Positions 34,768 through 44,938 are shown, counted from the first letter of the stretch. The stretch is DNA of 64,000 nucleotides from Arthrobacter sp. P2b (GCF_900168295.1 NZ_FVZL01000006.1:62001-126000), one strand, 5' to 3'. Notes: generated by a model from the letters alone, not told the origin. Numbers and translations are program-made.

Positions 34768-35532
34768 ATGGATCTCCTGGACCAGCTTGCTGACACCTTC
34801 TTCAACTGGGAGGAAATGGTGAAAGTCATTCCCGCCCTGCTCATGGTGGGTCTGCCCAACACCCTGATCCTGGCTGTGGCCTCCGGCGTTCTCGGTTCCC
34901 TGCTGGGGCTGCTGCTGGCCATGATGGGGATCTCCCGCAACGCGGGAGCCCGGTGGGTGGCACGTATCTACACCGATATCTTCCGCGGCCTCCCGGCCAT
35001 CCTAGTGATCCTGGTCATCGGCATCGGACTGAGCCCGATCGCCCGTGAGATCACGGGTTCGCGGAATCCTTATCCGCTGGGCATCCTGGCCCTGACCCTG
35101 ATCGCAGCCGCCTACATCGGCGAGATCTTTCGGTCCGGCATCCAGAGTGTTGAAAAGGGACAGTTGGAGGCCTCCAGGGCGCTCGGATTCAGCTACGGCA
35201 GCTCCATGCGGCTGGTGGTGGTGCCGCAGGGCATCCGCCGGGTCCTTCCGGCCCTGGTGAATCAGTTCATCTCGCTGCTGAAGGATTCCTCGCTGGTGTT
35301 CATGCTGGGCCTGGCCGCCTCCGACCGGGAAATCTTCCGGATCGGAAATGACGCCATGGCCAACACGGGAAACCTTTCACCGCTGGTTGCGGCCGGTGTG
35401 CTGTACCTGATCCTGACCGTCCCGCTCACCCACTTCGTGAACTTCATCGACCACCGGCTGCGTACCGGCAAGCCGGAGAAGAAGGAACCGGATGAGCTGG
35501 CAGCACCTATCGGCAAGGGGGCACAGGCATGA
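34768..35532 (+). CDS. Amino-acid ABC transporter permease
   Basis: 254 residues with about five membrane spans. The HisM/GlnP-type EAA loop is present at about 130-160 ([20 protein letters not shown] then [13 protein letters not shown]), which docks the ATPase. A single permease gene is present, so it probably works as a homodimer. The stop overlaps the ATPase start in ATGA, giving coupled translation. Confidence 0.92.
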   Translation: MDLLDQLADTFFNWEEMVKVIPALLMVGLPNTLILAVASGVLGSLLGLLLAMMGISRNAGARWVARIYTDIFRGLPAILVILVIGIGLSPIAREITGSRNPYPLGILALTLIAAAYIGEIFRSGIQSVEKGQLEASRALGFSYGSSMRLVVVPQGIRRVLPALVNQFISLLKDSSLVFMLGLAASDREIFRIGNDAMANTGNLSPLVAAGVLYLILTVPLTHFVNFIDHRLRTGKPEKKEPDELAAPIGKGAQA

Positions 35533-36266
35533 CGGAGTTCGCTTCCGGAACCCTGACCGGCAAGAACCTGCACCTCTCATTTGGCCACAACCATGTTCTC
35601 CGCGGCATTGACCTGCACGTGGAGAAGGGCACCACGGCATCGGTGATCGGCCCCTCCGGGTCTGGTAAATCCACGCTGCTGCGGGTCATGAACCGGCTGA
35701 TCGAGCCGGACCAGGGCGACATCCTGCTGGATGGCCGTTCGGTCCTGAAGGACAACCCTGACGAGCTCCGGCAGCGGATCGGCATGGTGTTCCAGCAGTT
35801 CAACCTGTTCCCGCACAAGACCGTGGTGGAGAACGTTTCGCTGGCGCTCCGCAAGCTCCGGAAGCTGCCCGCGGACCAGGCGCGCGCCGAAGCCCTTGAG
35901 CAGCTGGACCTGGTGGGCCTGAAGCACAAGGCTGACGCCCGCCCGGCCAACCTCTCCGGCGGCCAGCAGCAGCGCGTCGCGATTGCCCGCGCGCTGGCCA
36001 TGAAGCCGGAAGTCATGTTCTTCGACGAGGCCACCTCGGCCCTGGACCCTGAGCTGGTGAAGGGTGTCCTGGCGCTGATGACGGACCTTGCGAAGGGCGG
36101 CATGACCATGGTGGTGGTCACCCACGAGATGGGCTTCTCCCGCAACGTGTCGGACATCGTGACGTTCATGGATGCCGGTGTTGTGGTGGAGTCCGGGCCT
36201 CCGGAACAGCTCTTCACCGCGCCCCGCACGGACCGGCTCAAGGGCTTCCTCTCGGACGTCCTGTAA
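35529..36266 (+). CDS. Amino-acid ABC transporter ATP-binding protein
   Basis: 245 residues, standard for GlnQ/HisP-type ATPases. Walker A is [15 protein letters not shown], the Q-loop is [14 protein letters not shown], the signature is [17 protein letters not shown], Walker B is [16 protein letters not shown], and the H-loop is VTHEMGF. It powers uptake through the preceding permease. A terminator follows within 20 bases. Confidence 0.94.
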   Translation: MTEFASGTLTGKNLHLSFGHNHVLRGIDLHVEKGTTASVIGPSGSGKSTLLRVMNRLIEPDQGDILLDGRSVLKDNPDELRQRIGMVFQQFNLFPHKTVVENVSLALRKLRKLPADQARAEALEQLDLVGLKHKADARPANLSGGQQQRVAIARALAMKPEVMFFDEATSALDPELVKGVLALMTDLAKGGMTMVVVTHEMGFSRNVSDIVTFMDAGVVVESGPPEQLFTAPRTDRLKGFLSDVL

Positions 36267-36283
36267 CGCCTGCAGCATAAAAG

Positions 36284-36317
36284 AAATCCCCGGTTGCGCC
36301 GCAACCGGGGATTTTTT
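36284..36317 (+). terminator. Rho-independent terminator of the amino-acid transporter operon
   Basis: A 14-base perfect stem AAATCCCCGGTTGC / GCAACCGGGGATTT, a 3-base loop and a run of T, 18 bases after the ATPase stop. Confidence 0.92.
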
Positions 36318-36326
36318 TGTTTGCGC

Positions 36327-36383
36327 CGAGATGGCACTTAACGGCAGTTCCACGCGCCGGGATTGCCGTGAAGTGCCATCTCG
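36327..36383. repeat. Intergenic palindrome 1 (20-base arms)
   Basis: Arms 36327-36346 and 36364-36383 are 20 bases long with one mismatch (CGAGATGGCACTTAACGGCA against its partner), around a 17-base loop. It lies between the converging ABC ATPase and hemL genes and follows a complete terminator, so termination alone does not explain it. It shares the 9-mer CACTTAACG with the palindrome at 48977-49081. Confidence 0.8.
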
Positions 36384-36410
36384 CGGGGAGTTAAGGGGCC
36401 GGCGGCGGGA

Positions 36411-37742
36411 CTAGCCCTGGGCGGCCGCCGCGGCCTTTGCTGCTGCCGGAAGGGCGTCGTAGATCCGGTTCATGGCGGCGTCATCGTGCGCTGCCGAGAG
36501 GAACCAGGCTTCGAAGACCGACGGCGGCAGGTAGACGCCCGATTCCAGCATCGAGTGGAAGAACGGTGCGTAGCGGAAGGTCTCCTGGGCCTGGGCGTCG
36601 GCGTAATTGTGGACGCCGTGGGCCGACGTGCCGAAGGCCACGGAGAACAGGTTCCCGGCGAACTGGATGGAGTGGTCCACCCCTGCTGCGTCAAGGGCGG
36701 TGGACACGGCTGAGGAAAGCTCCAGGGAGCGGACGTCGATGAACGAGTACACGTCCCGGGTGGCGTGGGTCAGGGTGGCCACACCCGCCGCCATCGCCAC
36801 AGGGTTACCTGACAGGGTGCCGGCCTGATAGACCGGACCGGTGGGCGCCAGGTGGTCCATGACGTCGGCACGCCCGCCGAGGGCCGCCGTCGGCATTCCT
36901 CCGCCGATGACCTTGCCGAAGGTGAGCAGGTCCGGCGTCCAGGGTTCGGCGGCGTCCGGCGCTCCGCCGGTGAGGCCCCAATATCCGGAGTAGCCGGTGC
37001 GGAAGCCGGTCAGGACCTCGTCCACGATGAGCAGCGCGCCGTGCTCGCGGGTGATGCGCGACAGCCCCAGGTTGAAGCCTTCCTCAGGAGTGACCACGCC
37101 CATGTTGGCCGGGGCGGCCTCGGTGATGACGGCCGCGATGTTCTGCCCGTGGGTGGCAAAGGCTTCCTTGACCGCCGCGAGGTCGTTGTACGGCAGCACC
37201 AGGGTCTCGGCCGTGGTGGCTTCGGTGACACCGGCCGAGCCGGGAAGCGCGAGCGTTGCCACGCCCGAGCCCGCCGATGCCAAAAGGCTGTCAAGGTGCC
37301 CGTGGTAGCAGCCGGCGAATTTGACGATCAGGTTGCGGCCGGTGACGCCGCGGGCCAGGCGGACGGCCGTCATGGTGGCTTCGGTGCCGGTGGACACCAT
37401 GCGGAGGCGTTCGACGGCGGGCACGCGTTCCTGGACAATGGCGGCCAGGTTGGCCTCATCCGGGGTGGATGCGCCAAAGGACAGCCCGCGGTCCACGGCG
37501 GCGTGGACGGCGTCCAGCACGGCCGGGTGCGCGTGGCCCAGCAGGGCGGGGCCCCAGGAGCATACCAGGTCCACGTATTCCTTGCCGTCGGCGTCCGTCA
37601 GGTACGGCCCTTTGGCGGCGACCATGAAGCGCGGGGTCCCGCCCACGGATCCGAAGGCGCGGACCGGTGAGTTGACGCCGCCCGGCATCAGCTGGCGGGC
37701 GCGGTCGAAGAGTGCCTCGTTGCGAGGATTGCTGGAAGTCAT
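36411..37742 (-). CDS. hemL: Glutamate-1-semialdehyde 2,1-aminomutase
   Basis: 443 residues. This PLP enzyme makes 5-aminolevulinate from glutamate-1-semialdehyde in the C5 heme route. The PLP-binding Lys is in [19 protein letters not shown], and the class III aminotransferase signature [20 protein letters not shown] is upstream of it. The N-terminal [20 protein letters not shown] is typical of HemL. It is the last gene of the leftward heme array, 29 bases after the LLM flavoprotein gene. Confidence 0.96.
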   Translation of the reverse strand: MTSSNPRNEALFDRARQLMPGGVNSPVRAFGSVGGTPRFMVAAKGPYLTDADGKEYVDLVCSWGPALLGHAHPAVLDAVHAAVDRGLSFGASTPDEANLAAIVQERVPAVERLRMVSTGTEATMTAVRLARGVTGRNLIVKFAGCYHGHLDSLLASAGSGVATLALPGSAGVTEATTAETLVLPYNDLAAVKEAFATHGQNIAAVITEAAPANMGVVTPEEGFNLGLSRITREHGALLIVDEVLTGFRTGYSGYWGLTGGAPDAAEPWTPDLLTFGKVIGGGMPTAALGGRADVMDHLAPTGPVYQAGTLSGNPVAMAAGVATLTHATRDVYSFIDVRSLELSSAVSTALDAAGVDHSIQFAGNLFSVAFGTSAHGVHNYADAQAQETFRYAPFFHSMLESGVYLPPSVFEAWFLSAAHDDAAMNRIYDALPAAAKAAAAAQG

Positions 37743-37771
37743 GGTTCCTATTCTCTCAGTTAGCCGGCGCG

Positions 37772-38881
37772 TCAGCTGCCGAGCAGTTCAGCCACCCTGG
37801 GCGCCACTGCCGTGCCCAGGAGCTCAATGGACCGCATCATCGCCCCGTGCGGCAACGGCCCGCTGCTGTACTTCAGGTCGAAGCGGTCCACCCCAAGGTT
37901 CTGCTTCAGCAGGACGATTTTCCGGGCCACAGTCTCCGGTGATCCGACGTAAAGGGCACCCTCGGGAGCGCACATCGCGTCGAACTCGGACCGTCCGGCG
38001 GGACCCCAGCCACGTTCTGCTCCGATCCTGTTCCGCAGCGTCAGCCAGTGCGGGAAGAATTCCTCCCTGGCCTCTTCGTCGGTGGGGGCAACGTGCCCCG
38101 GCGAATGCGTGGCCATCTGCTGCATCGGGTGCCCGTACTTGGACATGGCTTCGCGGTAGAGGTCAGCCAGCTGCCGGAAGGCACGCGGCTGGCCGCCGAT
38201 GATGGCGAAGATGATCGGATAGCCGTACTGTGCGCAGCGGAGCACCGATTCAGGTGTTCCACCAACCCCGATCCAGGTGGGCAACAGATGGTGTTCCAGG
38301 GGCGGGTAGACGCTGAGGCCGTGCAGGGCCGGCCGGGTGCGGCCTTCCCAGTGCACAGGCTTCTGCGACCGCACCTTGCTGAACAGTTCCAGCTTCTCCT
38401 CGAACAGGAGTTCGTAGTCGGCCAGGTCCAATCCAAAGAGCGGGAAGGATTCAACGAAGGACCCGCGGCCCAGCATCACCTCGGCCCGGCCATTCGAGAT
38501 GGCGTCCACCGTGGAGAACCGCTGGAACACGCGGATGGGATCATCCGAGCTGAGGACCGTGACCGCTGAGCCGAGCCGGATCTGCTGCGTGCGGGCGGCT
38601 GCCGCCGCCAGGAAGACTTCCGGGGCGGACACCGCGAAGTCCTTGCGGTGGTGCTCCCCCACGCCAAATGCGTGGAGTCCGACGGCGTCTGCCAGCTCTG
38701 CCTGTTCCAGCAGCTGCCGCAGGACTTGCGCATGCGGCAACGGGCTGCCGTCGGGCTTCTCGCCGACGTCGCCGAACGTATTGAGGCCGAGCAGGATCCG
38801 GTCATCGCCCACGGGCGCAGTCGGGTTCTGCCCACCGGGTCCGGGCGAAGTGGTGAACCCGGAGGAAACGGCCTCGCTCAC
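37772..38881 (-). CDS. LLM-class flavin-dependent oxidoreductase
   Basis: 369 residues from GTG 38881, which overlaps the hemB stop in GTGA and has AAGGA 6 bases upstream. It is a luciferase-like (beta/alpha)8 monooxygenase, with [37 protein letters not shown] and [20 protein letters not shown] typical of the bacterial luciferase family, which uses reduced FMN or F420. The substrate is not predictable from sequence. Its position inside the heme array and tight coupling to hemB suggest co-expression with heme synthesis; a direct role in the pathway is not established. Confidence 0.85.
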   Translation of the reverse strand: MSEAVSSGFTTSPGPGGQNPTAPVGDDRILLGLNTFGDVGEKPDGSPLPHAQVLRQLLEQAELADAVGLHAFGVGEHHRKDFAVSAPEVFLAAAAARTQQIRLGSAVTVLSSDDPIRVFQRFSTVDAISNGRAEVMLGRGSFVESFPLFGLDLADYELLFEEKLELFSKVRSQKPVHWEGRTRPALHGLSVYPPLEHHLLPTWIGVGGTPESVLRCAQYGYPIIFAIIGGQPRAFRQLADLYREAMSKYGHPMQQMATHSPGHVAPTDEEAREEFFPHWLTLRNRIGAERGWGPAGRSEFDAMCAPEGALYVGSPETVARKIVLLKQNLGVDRFDLKYSSGPLPHGAMMRSIELLGTAVAPRVAELLGS

Positions 38882-39861
38882 CGGGATTCCTTGAGCCAGC
38901 CGGCCAGTTCGGCCGCCCAGTACGTCAGCACCATGTGGGCACCGGCCCGGCGGATTCCCAGCACGGACTCGGTGATGGCCGCCCGCCGGTCGATCCAACC
39001 GTTGGCCGCGGCCGCTTCGATCATGGCGTACTCGCCGGAGATCTGATACGCGGCTACCGGCACGGGGCTCATCGCGGCGACGTCGGCCACGATGTCCAGG
39101 TAGCTCATGGCCGGCTTCACCATCACGATGTCGGCGCCCTCCACCAGGTCGAGTTCCACCTCACGCAGGGCCTCGGTGCGGTTGCCGGCGTCCATCTGGT
39201 ACGTCCGGCGGTCACCCTTCAGCTGCGAATCCACCGCCTCACGGAACGGTCCGTAGAAAGCGGACGCGTACTTCGCAGCATAGGCAATGACTGAGGTGTT
39301 GGTGTGGCCGGCTTCGTCAAGGGCGGCACGGATCGCGGCGATCTGTCCGTCCATCATTCCGGAAGGGCCCAGCATGTGCGCTCCGGCATCCGCTTGTGCC
39401 ACGGCCATCCGGGCGTAGATTTCCACGGTCCGGTCGTTGTCCACGTACCCGTCGTCGTCGAGCACGCCGCAGTGGCCATGGTCCGTGAACTCGTCCAGGC
39501 ACACGTCGCTCATGATCACCAGATCATCACCAACCTCGGCCCGGACGTCCCGGATGGCCTTGTTCAGCACACCCTCCGGGTCCAGGGAGGCCGAGCCCTC
39601 AGCATCGCGGGTTTCGGGGATGCCGAAGAGCATGATCCCGCCGAGTCCCAGCTCAACAGCCTCGGCGGCGGCACGCTTGAGGGTGTCTGTGGTGTGCTGG
39701 ACAACGCCCGGCATGGACGTGATGGGATTGGGTTCGGTCAGCCCCTCCCTGATGAAGGCCGGAAGGATGAGCTCGGCCGGCGCCAGGCGTGTTTCAGCGG
39801 TCAGCCGGCGCATGGCAGGCGTGGTGCGGAGGCGGCGGGGGCGTTGGCTGGGAAAAGTCAT
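38878..39861 (-). CDS. hemB: Porphobilinogen synthase (ALA dehydratase)
   Basis: 327 residues from ATG 39861, with AAGGACAGG upstream. It condenses two 5-aminolevulinate molecules to porphobilinogen. Both active-site lysines are visible: [15 protein letters not shown] and the Schiff-base Lys in [15 protein letters not shown]. The metal-binding region reads [17 protein letters not shown], with two Cys rather than the three-Cys zinc site. It lies 10 bases after hemD and is coupled to the LLM flavoprotein gene. Confidence 0.95.
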   Translation of the reverse strand: MTFPSQRPRRLRTTPAMRRLTAETRLAPAELILPAFIREGLTEPNPITSMPGVVQHTTDTLKRAAAEAVELGLGGIMLFGIPETRDAEGSASLDPEGVLNKAIRDVRAEVGDDLVIMSDVCLDEFTDHGHCGVLDDDGYVDNDRTVEIYARMAVAQADAGAHMLGPSGMMDGQIAAIRAALDEAGHTNTSVIAYAAKYASAFYGPFREAVDSQLKGDRRTYQMDAGNRTEALREVELDLVEGADIVMVKPAMSYLDIVADVAAMSPVPVAAYQISGEYAMIEAAAANGWIDRRAAITESVLGIRRAGAHMVLTYWAAELAGWLKESR

Positions 39862-39871
39862 GTCCTGTCCT

Positions 39872-40750
39872 TCACGTTGTTTCAGGTTGGTGCCCAAGGG
39901 CGGCTTCGACGGCGGCAACAAGGCCTTCCGGCGTGGGCTCAGCCGCCACCGCGGCCACCGGCAGGCCAAGCGCGGCCGCCTGCTCCGCCGTCGAACGCCC
40001 AATCACCACCAGGCGGCAGCGGTGCAGCGGTGTGAGGTCAGCGATGCGCCGCACCGCGCTGGGCGAGGCTGCGACGACCGCATGGATGCTTCCGTCCGCT
40101 ATCCCGGCAGCGGCTGCGGCCGGTGACAGCAGCGAGTACGACGGCGGCGCCTGGCCCGGTCCCCCGTCTTCCACCGGGACGGCGAGCCTGCGCTCCGCTG
40201 ACGCCGGGTATTCGACGGTCCGGTAGGCGGTGACCACCGTAACGTTGCTGCCCGCCGCGAGCAGTCCCTCGGCCAGCCGGGGTGCAGCGATGTCGGCCTG
40301 CGGCAGCAGGACCCTGCCTCCGCCCGGCCACACCTCGAGCAACCCGGCGGCGGACTGCTCGCCCGAAGGCGTCAGGTGGACAACCAACCCGTTCGCTTCC
40401 AGCAGCCCGCGCGTCGCCGGACCGATGGCAGCGATACGGGTGCCGGCAGGGATCCACTGGTTGAGCACCACGCCGCGATCCTTTGCCTTGTCCAGGAGGA
40501 CATGGACCGTGGTGGCACTCGTGACCACCAGCCAGTCGAAGGCGCCGGCGCCCACGGCATCGCAGGCTACGTCAAGGGAATGCTGGTCTGCCGCCCGTTC
40601 GAAGTCGATGAGCGGCAGGAGGACGGCGCTGGCTCCGGCCTCTTCCAGTGCAGCCACGAGCGAGAGCGAGCGTTCGGGGCTGCGCGTGACCAGGACCCGG
40701 GCTCCGCTGAGCGGTTGGTCCGGACCGGATGCACGGGAAGGCGATCCCAT
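39872..40750 (-). CDS. hemD: Uroporphyrinogen-III synthase
   Basis: 292 residues from ATG 40750, 7 bases after hemC. It closes hydroxymethylbilane to uroporphyrinogen III with inversion of ring D. The sequence is poorly conserved, as usual for HemD, but [74 protein letters not shown] and the position after hemC support it. It is a stand-alone enzyme, not fused to a methyltransferase as in some actinobacteria. Confidence 0.88.
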   Translation of the reverse strand: MGSPSRASGPDQPLSGARVLVTRSPERSLSLVAALEEAGASAVLLPLIDFERAADQHSLDVACDAVGAGAFDWLVVTSATTVHVLLDKAKDRGVVLNQWIPAGTRIAAIGPATRGLLEANGLVVHLTPSGEQSAAGLLEVWPGGGRVLLPQADIAAPRLAEGLLAAGSNVTVVTAYRTVEYPASAERRLAVPVEDGGPGQAPPSYSLLSPAAAAAGIADGSIHAVVAASPSAVRRIADLTPLHRCRLVVIGRSTAEQAAALGLPVAAVAAEPTPEGLVAAVEAALGHQPETT

Positions 40751-40757
40751 GGCCAGG

Positions 40758-41756
40758 TCAGGAAGCCTGCAGGTCTGCGATGTCGGCGGCCCCGCCGGCA
40801 AGGAGGACTTCGGCCAGTTCGATGCCCAGCAGGGTGGCCCCCACTTCGGTCAGCCCGTCAGTTGCGCGCTTGTCCCGGACCGAAGCTGTGCCGTCCACGG
40901 CACACACCACGGCTTCCAGGTGAAGCATGCTGCCCTTGCGGTAGGCGTAGGCGCCCACCGGAGCCGCGCACCCGGCCTCAAGCCGGGCCAGCAGGGCCCG
41001 CTCCGCGGTGACGGCGAGCCGGGTGTCCGGGTCATCGAGTGCAGCCAGCGCCTGGGCAAGCACCCGCCGGGATCCTTCGGTTGAACCGGGCCTCGGAGGT
41101 GCATCGGCGGTGCGGCATTCGATCGCCAGGGAACCCTGTCCGGCGGCGGGGAGCATAACGTCCGTCTCGAGGTATTCGCTGACCGCGTCCAGCCTGTTGA
41201 TGCGCTCCAGGCCGGCTGCCGCCAGCACAACGGCGTCAAGGTCGCAGGACTTGCCAGGAACAACCTGGTCCGTGGTGTTGCCGGGGAGCCCGGGGACCCT
41301 GCCGAGGCGGGTGTCTACGTTGCCGCGGATGTCCAGGATTTCCAGGTCGGGCCGGGCCGCGCGGAGCTGGGCGGCGCGGCGGGGCGAACCCGTCCCCACC
41401 GTGGCACCGGCAGGTAGATCGGCGAGCTTCAGCCCGTCCCGTGCGCAGAGGACGTCACGGACATCCACGCGCCGCGGCGTCGCTGCAAGGCTGAGACCCA
41501 CTGCCGCCCCGGTGGGCAGGTCTTTCAGCGAATGGACGGCGACGTCACACTCGTTCCGGAGCAGCGCGTCGCGCAGGGCGGCAACGAAAACGCCGGTGCC
41601 GCCCATTTGCGACAGCGATCCGGTGAGGACGTCGCCATCGGTCCTGATGTGGACGAGCTCCACGGGAAAGCCTCCGACGGCGGCAAGCTGGTCCGCGGTC
41701 TGCTGCGTCTGGGTCAGGGCCAGCTTGCTGGCCCTCGTTCCGATCCGGACGGTCAC
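40758..41756 (-). CDS. hemC: Hydroxymethylbilane synthase (porphobilinogen deaminase)
   Basis: 332 residues from GTG 41756, overlapping the hemH stop in GTGA. It polymerises four porphobilinogen units onto a dipyrromethane cofactor held by the Cys in LLARLEAGCAAPVGAYA. Other signatures are RIGTRASKLALTQTQQTADQL, VAVHSLKDLP and GTGSPRRAAQLRAARPDLEILDIRGNVDTRL. Confidence 0.96.
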   Translation of the reverse strand: MTVRIGTRASKLALTQTQQTADQLAAVGGFPVELVHIRTDGDVLTGSLSQMGGTGVFVAALRDALLRNECDVAVHSLKDLPTGAAVGLSLAATPRRVDVRDVLCARDGLKLADLPAGATVGTGSPRRAAQLRAARPDLEILDIRGNVDTRLGRVPGLPGNTTDQVVPGKSCDLDAVVLAAAGLERINRLDAVSEYLETDVMLPAAGQGSLAIECRTADAPPRPGSTEGSRRVLAQALAALDDPDTRLAVTAERALLARLEAGCAAPVGAYAYRKGSMLHLEAVVCAVDGTASVRDKRATDGLTEVGATLLGIELAEVLLAGGAADIADLQAS

Positions 41757-43015
41757 TGCTGTGCTGCTCCCTGGGTTGCGTCCCGGCCGGCCGGTGCCGC
41801 GGGATAGGGGTCATGGCCGGTGCCCACCGTGGTGTCCGCCCCGGAGATCGTGGGCTTTTCGCCCCGGAAGTTTGCGCAGCACCCGGGCCGGCATACGTCG
41901 TACCAGGGGCCCAGGTCCGTCACGGCAGGGCGGTCGCTGATGTTGTTTGCCGCCGTGCGTTCGGAGATCAGGTCCACCAGGCCGTTGACGAACTTGCGGT
42001 GCGTTCCGGGGGTTGGGACGCGGGTGGCGGCCAGGCCCAGGTTGGCGCAGGTTTCCAGGGCCTCGGTATCCAGGTCCCAGACAACTTCCATGTGGTCGCT
42101 GACGAAGCCCAGGGGCACGATGACGATGCCCTTGATGCCCTGGCCGGCCAGCTCCTCGATTGCATCGTTGATGTCAGGCTCAAGCCACGGCACGTGCGGG
42201 GCGCCGGAGCGGGACTGATACACCAGTGACCAGGGTGCGGTCAGGCCGGATTCCTCCTGGACCCGGCCGATGACGGCCGCGGCAGTGGCGAGGTGCTGGG
42301 CCACATAGGCTGAGCCTTCCTCGAATTCGCGCGGTTCGCCCTCGGACCTGCCCGCTGCGTCGGCGTCCCGGGTGGGGATGGAGTGGGTGGCGAAGAGGAT
42401 CTGGATGGGCGCGTCCGGGGTTCCGGCTTCTGCCAGCTTGGCACGGACGTCGGCGAGGCCGGCGGCGGTACCTTCCACGAACGGCTCCACGAAGCCGGGG
42501 TGGTCGAAGTACTGGCGGACCTTGTCCACCTCAAGGCGTCCGTCCAGGCCGGTTTCGGTCAGGGCCATGCCGATGTCCTCGCGGTACTGGCGGCAGCTGG
42601 AGTAACAGGAGTAGGCACTGGTGGTGATCATCAGCACCCGGCGGTGGCCGGCGTCGTACGCGTCCTGCAGGGTCTGCGGGATGTAGGGCGCCCAGTTGCG
42701 GTTGCCCCACAGCACCGGAAGTTCGATGCCGCGGGCGGCCAGTTCGGCTTCGAGTGCCGCCTTGAGCTCGCGGTTCTGCTGGTTGATGGGGCTGATGCCG
42801 CCGTTCGCCCGGTAATGGTGCGAGACTTCCTCGAGCCGCTCGTCCGGGATCCCGCGGCCGCGGGTGACGTTGCGGAGGAACGGGATGACGTCCTCCTGCC
42901 CTTCGGGGCCGCCGAACGAGGCGAGGAGGACGGCGTCGTAATCCTTGGGGGCCATCCGGCCGGCCTCTGTGACAGGGTTAACGGCGGTGGTTCCCTGCGG
43001 ATCAAGGGGACTCAT
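41753..43015 (-). CDS. hemH/cpfC: Coproporphyrin III ferrochelatase
   Basis: 420 residues from ATG 43015, overlapping the hemQ stop in ATGA; the longer open frame upstream runs through hemQ and is not coding. It inserts ferrous iron into coproporphyrin III in the coproporphyrin-dependent route implied by hemQ next door. Signatures are DAVLLASFGGPEGQEDVIPFLRNV, YSCYSSCRQYREDI and FATHSIPTRD. A C-terminal Cys cluster (CRPGCC) fits the [2Fe-2S] site of actinobacterial ferrochelatases. The N-terminal 25 residues and C-terminal tail extend the core. Confidence 0.95.
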   Translation of the reverse strand: MSPLDPQGTTAVNPVTEAGRMAPKDYDAVLLASFGGPEGQEDVIPFLRNVTRGRGIPDERLEEVSHHYRANGGISPINQQNRELKAALEAELAARGIELPVLWGNRNWAPYIPQTLQDAYDAGHRRVLMITTSAYSCYSSCRQYREDIGMALTETGLDGRLEVDKVRQYFDHPGFVEPFVEGTAAGLADVRAKLAEAGTPDAPIQILFATHSIPTRDADAAGRSEGEPREFEEGSAYVAQHLATAAAVIGRVQEESGLTAPWSLVYQSRSGAPHVPWLEPDINDAIEELAGQGIKGIVIVPLGFVSDHMEVVWDLDTEALETCANLGLAATRVPTPGTHRKFVNGLVDLISERTAANNISDRPAVTDLGPWYDVCRPGCCANFRGEKPTISGADTTVGTGHDPYPAAPAGRDATQGAAQQ

Positions 43016-43713
43016 GCGAGGACCTCGGCTACCTCTTCGGCGGAGATCCGGCGTCCTGTGTAGAACGGGATTTCCTCGCGGACGTGGTTGCGTGCTTCCG
43101 TGGCGCGCAGGTGGCGCATCAGGTCCACCAGGTCCACAAGCTCGGGAGCTTCCAGGCCGAGGATCCACTCCCAGTCGCCCAGGGCGAAGGAGGAGACCGT
43201 GTTGGAGATGACCTGCGGGAAGTCGCGGCCCAGCAGGCCGTGGTCGCGAAGCATCTTTCCGCGCTCGGCCTCGGGAAGGATGTACCACTCGTAGGAGCGG
43301 ACGAACGGGTAGACGCACAGCCATTCAGCCGGTGCCACCCCGCGGGAGTATGCGGGCGTGTGGTTCTTCGCGAACTCAGCCTCGCGGTGGACACCCATGG
43401 CGGACCAGACGATCTCGGTTCCGGTGAAAAGGGTGCTGCGGCGGATGTCGCGGATGGCCTGCTGCAGGGCTTCCGGCTTGGGGCCGTGGAGCCACACCAT
43501 GATGTCGGCATCGGCGCGCATGGCCGAGACGTCGTAGCTGCCGCGATGGGTCACGCCCGCTTCGGCAAGCCGTTCCAGCAGGGCCTCGAAGTCAGCGGCG
43601 GCATTGGCGCTGCGGACCACTGCCTCGGACCGCTTGAAGACCGTCCAAAGAGTGAAGAACTGCTCGGCTGATTCTTCGGTTTTAGTGACAGATTCGGCAG
43701 AAGTGTGGCTCAT
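43012..43713 (-). CDS. hemQ: Coproheme decarboxylase HemQ (ChdC)
   Basis: 233 residues. It is a member of the chlorite dismutase fold that decarboxylates coproheme to heme b with hydrogen peroxide, the last step of the actinobacterial/firmicute heme route. Typical segments are FTLWTVFKRSE, ADIMVWLHGPKPEALQQAIRDIR and PFVRSYEWYILPEAERGKMLRDHGL, which contains the catalytic Tyr region. Its presence defines the coproporphyrin-dependent pathway. hemH follows with a 4-base overlap. Confidence 0.95.
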   Translation of the reverse strand: MSHTSAESVTKTEESAEQFFTLWTVFKRSEAVVRSANAAADFEALLERLAEAGVTHRGSYDVSAMRADADIMVWLHGPKPEALQQAIRDIRRSTLFTGTEIVWSAMGVHREAEFAKNHTPAYSRGVAPAEWLCVYPFVRSYEWYILPEAERGKMLRDHGLLGRDFPQVISNTVSSFALGDWEWILGLEAPELVDLVDLMRHLRATEARNHVREEIPFYTGRRISAEEVAEVLA

Positions 43714-43803
43714 GGTTACAAGTTTGCCCTGTAGTACGCGTCAAGTCGAAACCAACGAGTTTCTACAGCTCGTAGAAGTGCGCAAGGTCACAGGCCTGCA
43801 CGC

Positions 43804-43830
43804 AGGCCGGCACCGACCGGGTGCCGGCCT
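43804..43830 (-). terminator. Hairpin at the end of the surface-protein gene
   Basis: A 10-base perfect stem AGGCCGGCAC / GTGCCGGCCT with a 7-base loop, overlapping the stop codon at 43831-43829. It separates this gene from hemQ, so part of the heme array may be transcribed separately. No T-run is evident. Confidence 0.6.
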
Positions 43831-44833
43831 AGGGGTTGCGCAGGCGGAAAAGGACCAGCCCGGCGGCACCGGCCACGCCAACCAGCCCTGAGCCCAGCCA
43901 GACCATGGCGCTGCGCGGTTCCGGCTGTGCAGCAAGCCGGGCATTGCTGCGCGGCGTGCTGCCCGGCGTGCCCGTGGAGTACGGCGTCCAACCGGTGGCC
44001 TGCGGCGCGGCGTAGGGCGAGGAATACAAGGGTGAAGCAGCGGCCTGGCGGTCCGTAGCAGCCGTCCCGGCAAAGGGTGCTTGTCCTGCCGTGGCGTCGA
44101 TTCCGGTTTGCTCCTCCGCCGCCGCCGCAAGTTTGCCCGGCTCTGATGCAGGGGATGCAGGGGATGCCGGGTTTGCTGCCGGTGCGCCTGCGGGGGCCGC
44201 GGAGGTTTCCGGGCTGTCCGAAACCCCTGCGTCCGGAGCCGGCGCTGAAGCAGGGGCCGGAGTGGCGGCGGAGGCGGCCGGTGCAGTTCGCGACGGCGCC
44301 GGAGCCGATGTTGCAGAGGGGGTGGTGGGAGTCTTGCCGGCACCCGGCGCGCTGGCCGTGGGCGCGCCAGACGGCTCCGTGCTGGGGGTGGGTGCGGCGG
44401 TTGCTGAGGGACTCAGGGTGGCCGTTACCGCCGGGAGAAGCGCCGGCGGCACTGGAATCGCGGAGGCACTTGCGGATGGGCTGGGGCTGGGAGCCTTGCC
44501 GGGATCGGCCTGCTTTCCCTTTCCGTTTCCGTTGCCGCCGGATTCCTTGCCCTTGGCATCTTTCCCGTCGCGGTTCTGGCCGGGGGCATCCTGCCGGGCG
44601 GCCTCGGACTGGCCCTGCAGGGAGGCTTCCAGGGGGAGGATCTTGTTCTGCTGCGTGACGGGTGCGGCCGGGTCACCGGGGTCGGGCGTCACCTCCGCTG
44701 CCTGGGACGCAGAAACGCCGGTGGCTAGAACCAGTACCGCTCCGATTGCCGCAGCTGCTGAGCCGCGCCGGATTCCCCCATGGATACCGGTCCGGGACAT
44801 TGAAAGCTCGGACCTGTTGTCAACCATAGTCAC
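43829..44833 (-). CDS. Pro/Ala/Ser-rich secreted protein with C-terminal membrane anchor
   Basis: 334 residues from GTG 44833 (ATG 44827 is an alternative). I do not recognise the family. A signal peptide ends near residue 45 (GVSASQAAE). A stretch KDAKGKESGGNGNGKGKQ is followed by about 150 residues dominated by Ala, Pro, Ser and Thr with SPSPSAS and ASPASPAS repeats. A single span (WLGSGLVGVAGAAGLVLFRL) then ends in RNP. There is no LPXTG motif and no Cys. The look is a wall-spanning stalk. It lies between cgoX and hemQ in the same direction, with gaps of about 105 and 115 bases. A link with heme or metal uptake is possible but unproven. Confidence 0.7.
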   Translation of the reverse strand: MTMVDNRSELSMSRTGIHGGIRRGSAAAAIGAVLVLATGVSASQAAEVTPDPGDPAAPVTQQNKILPLEASLQGQSEAARQDAPGQNRDGKDAKGKESGGNGNGKGKQADPGKAPSPSPSASASAIPVPPALLPAVTATLSPSATAAPTPSTEPSGAPTASAPGAGKTPTTPSATSAPAPSRTAPAASAATPAPASAPAPDAGVSDSPETSAAPAGAPAANPASPASPASEPGKLAAAAEEQTGIDATAGQAPFAGTAATDRQAAASPLYSSPYAAPQATGWTPYSTGTPGSTPRSNARLAAQPEPRSAMVWLGSGLVGVAGAAGLVLFRLRNP

Positions 44834-44938
44834 CGACCCTAACCAGATCGGCGGGGGAACTTAAAACCGGCAAAAGGGCAAACCGCCGCCTGGGAGAGGC
44901 AGGTTTTGAGCTCGTGGCGCGCTGACCAGCGACGACGT

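Noticed and set aside
40750..40801. Longer HemD start inside hemC
   Set aside because: The extra residues overlap the hemC C-terminus and do not resemble HemD; ATG 40750 is 7 bases after the hemC stop.
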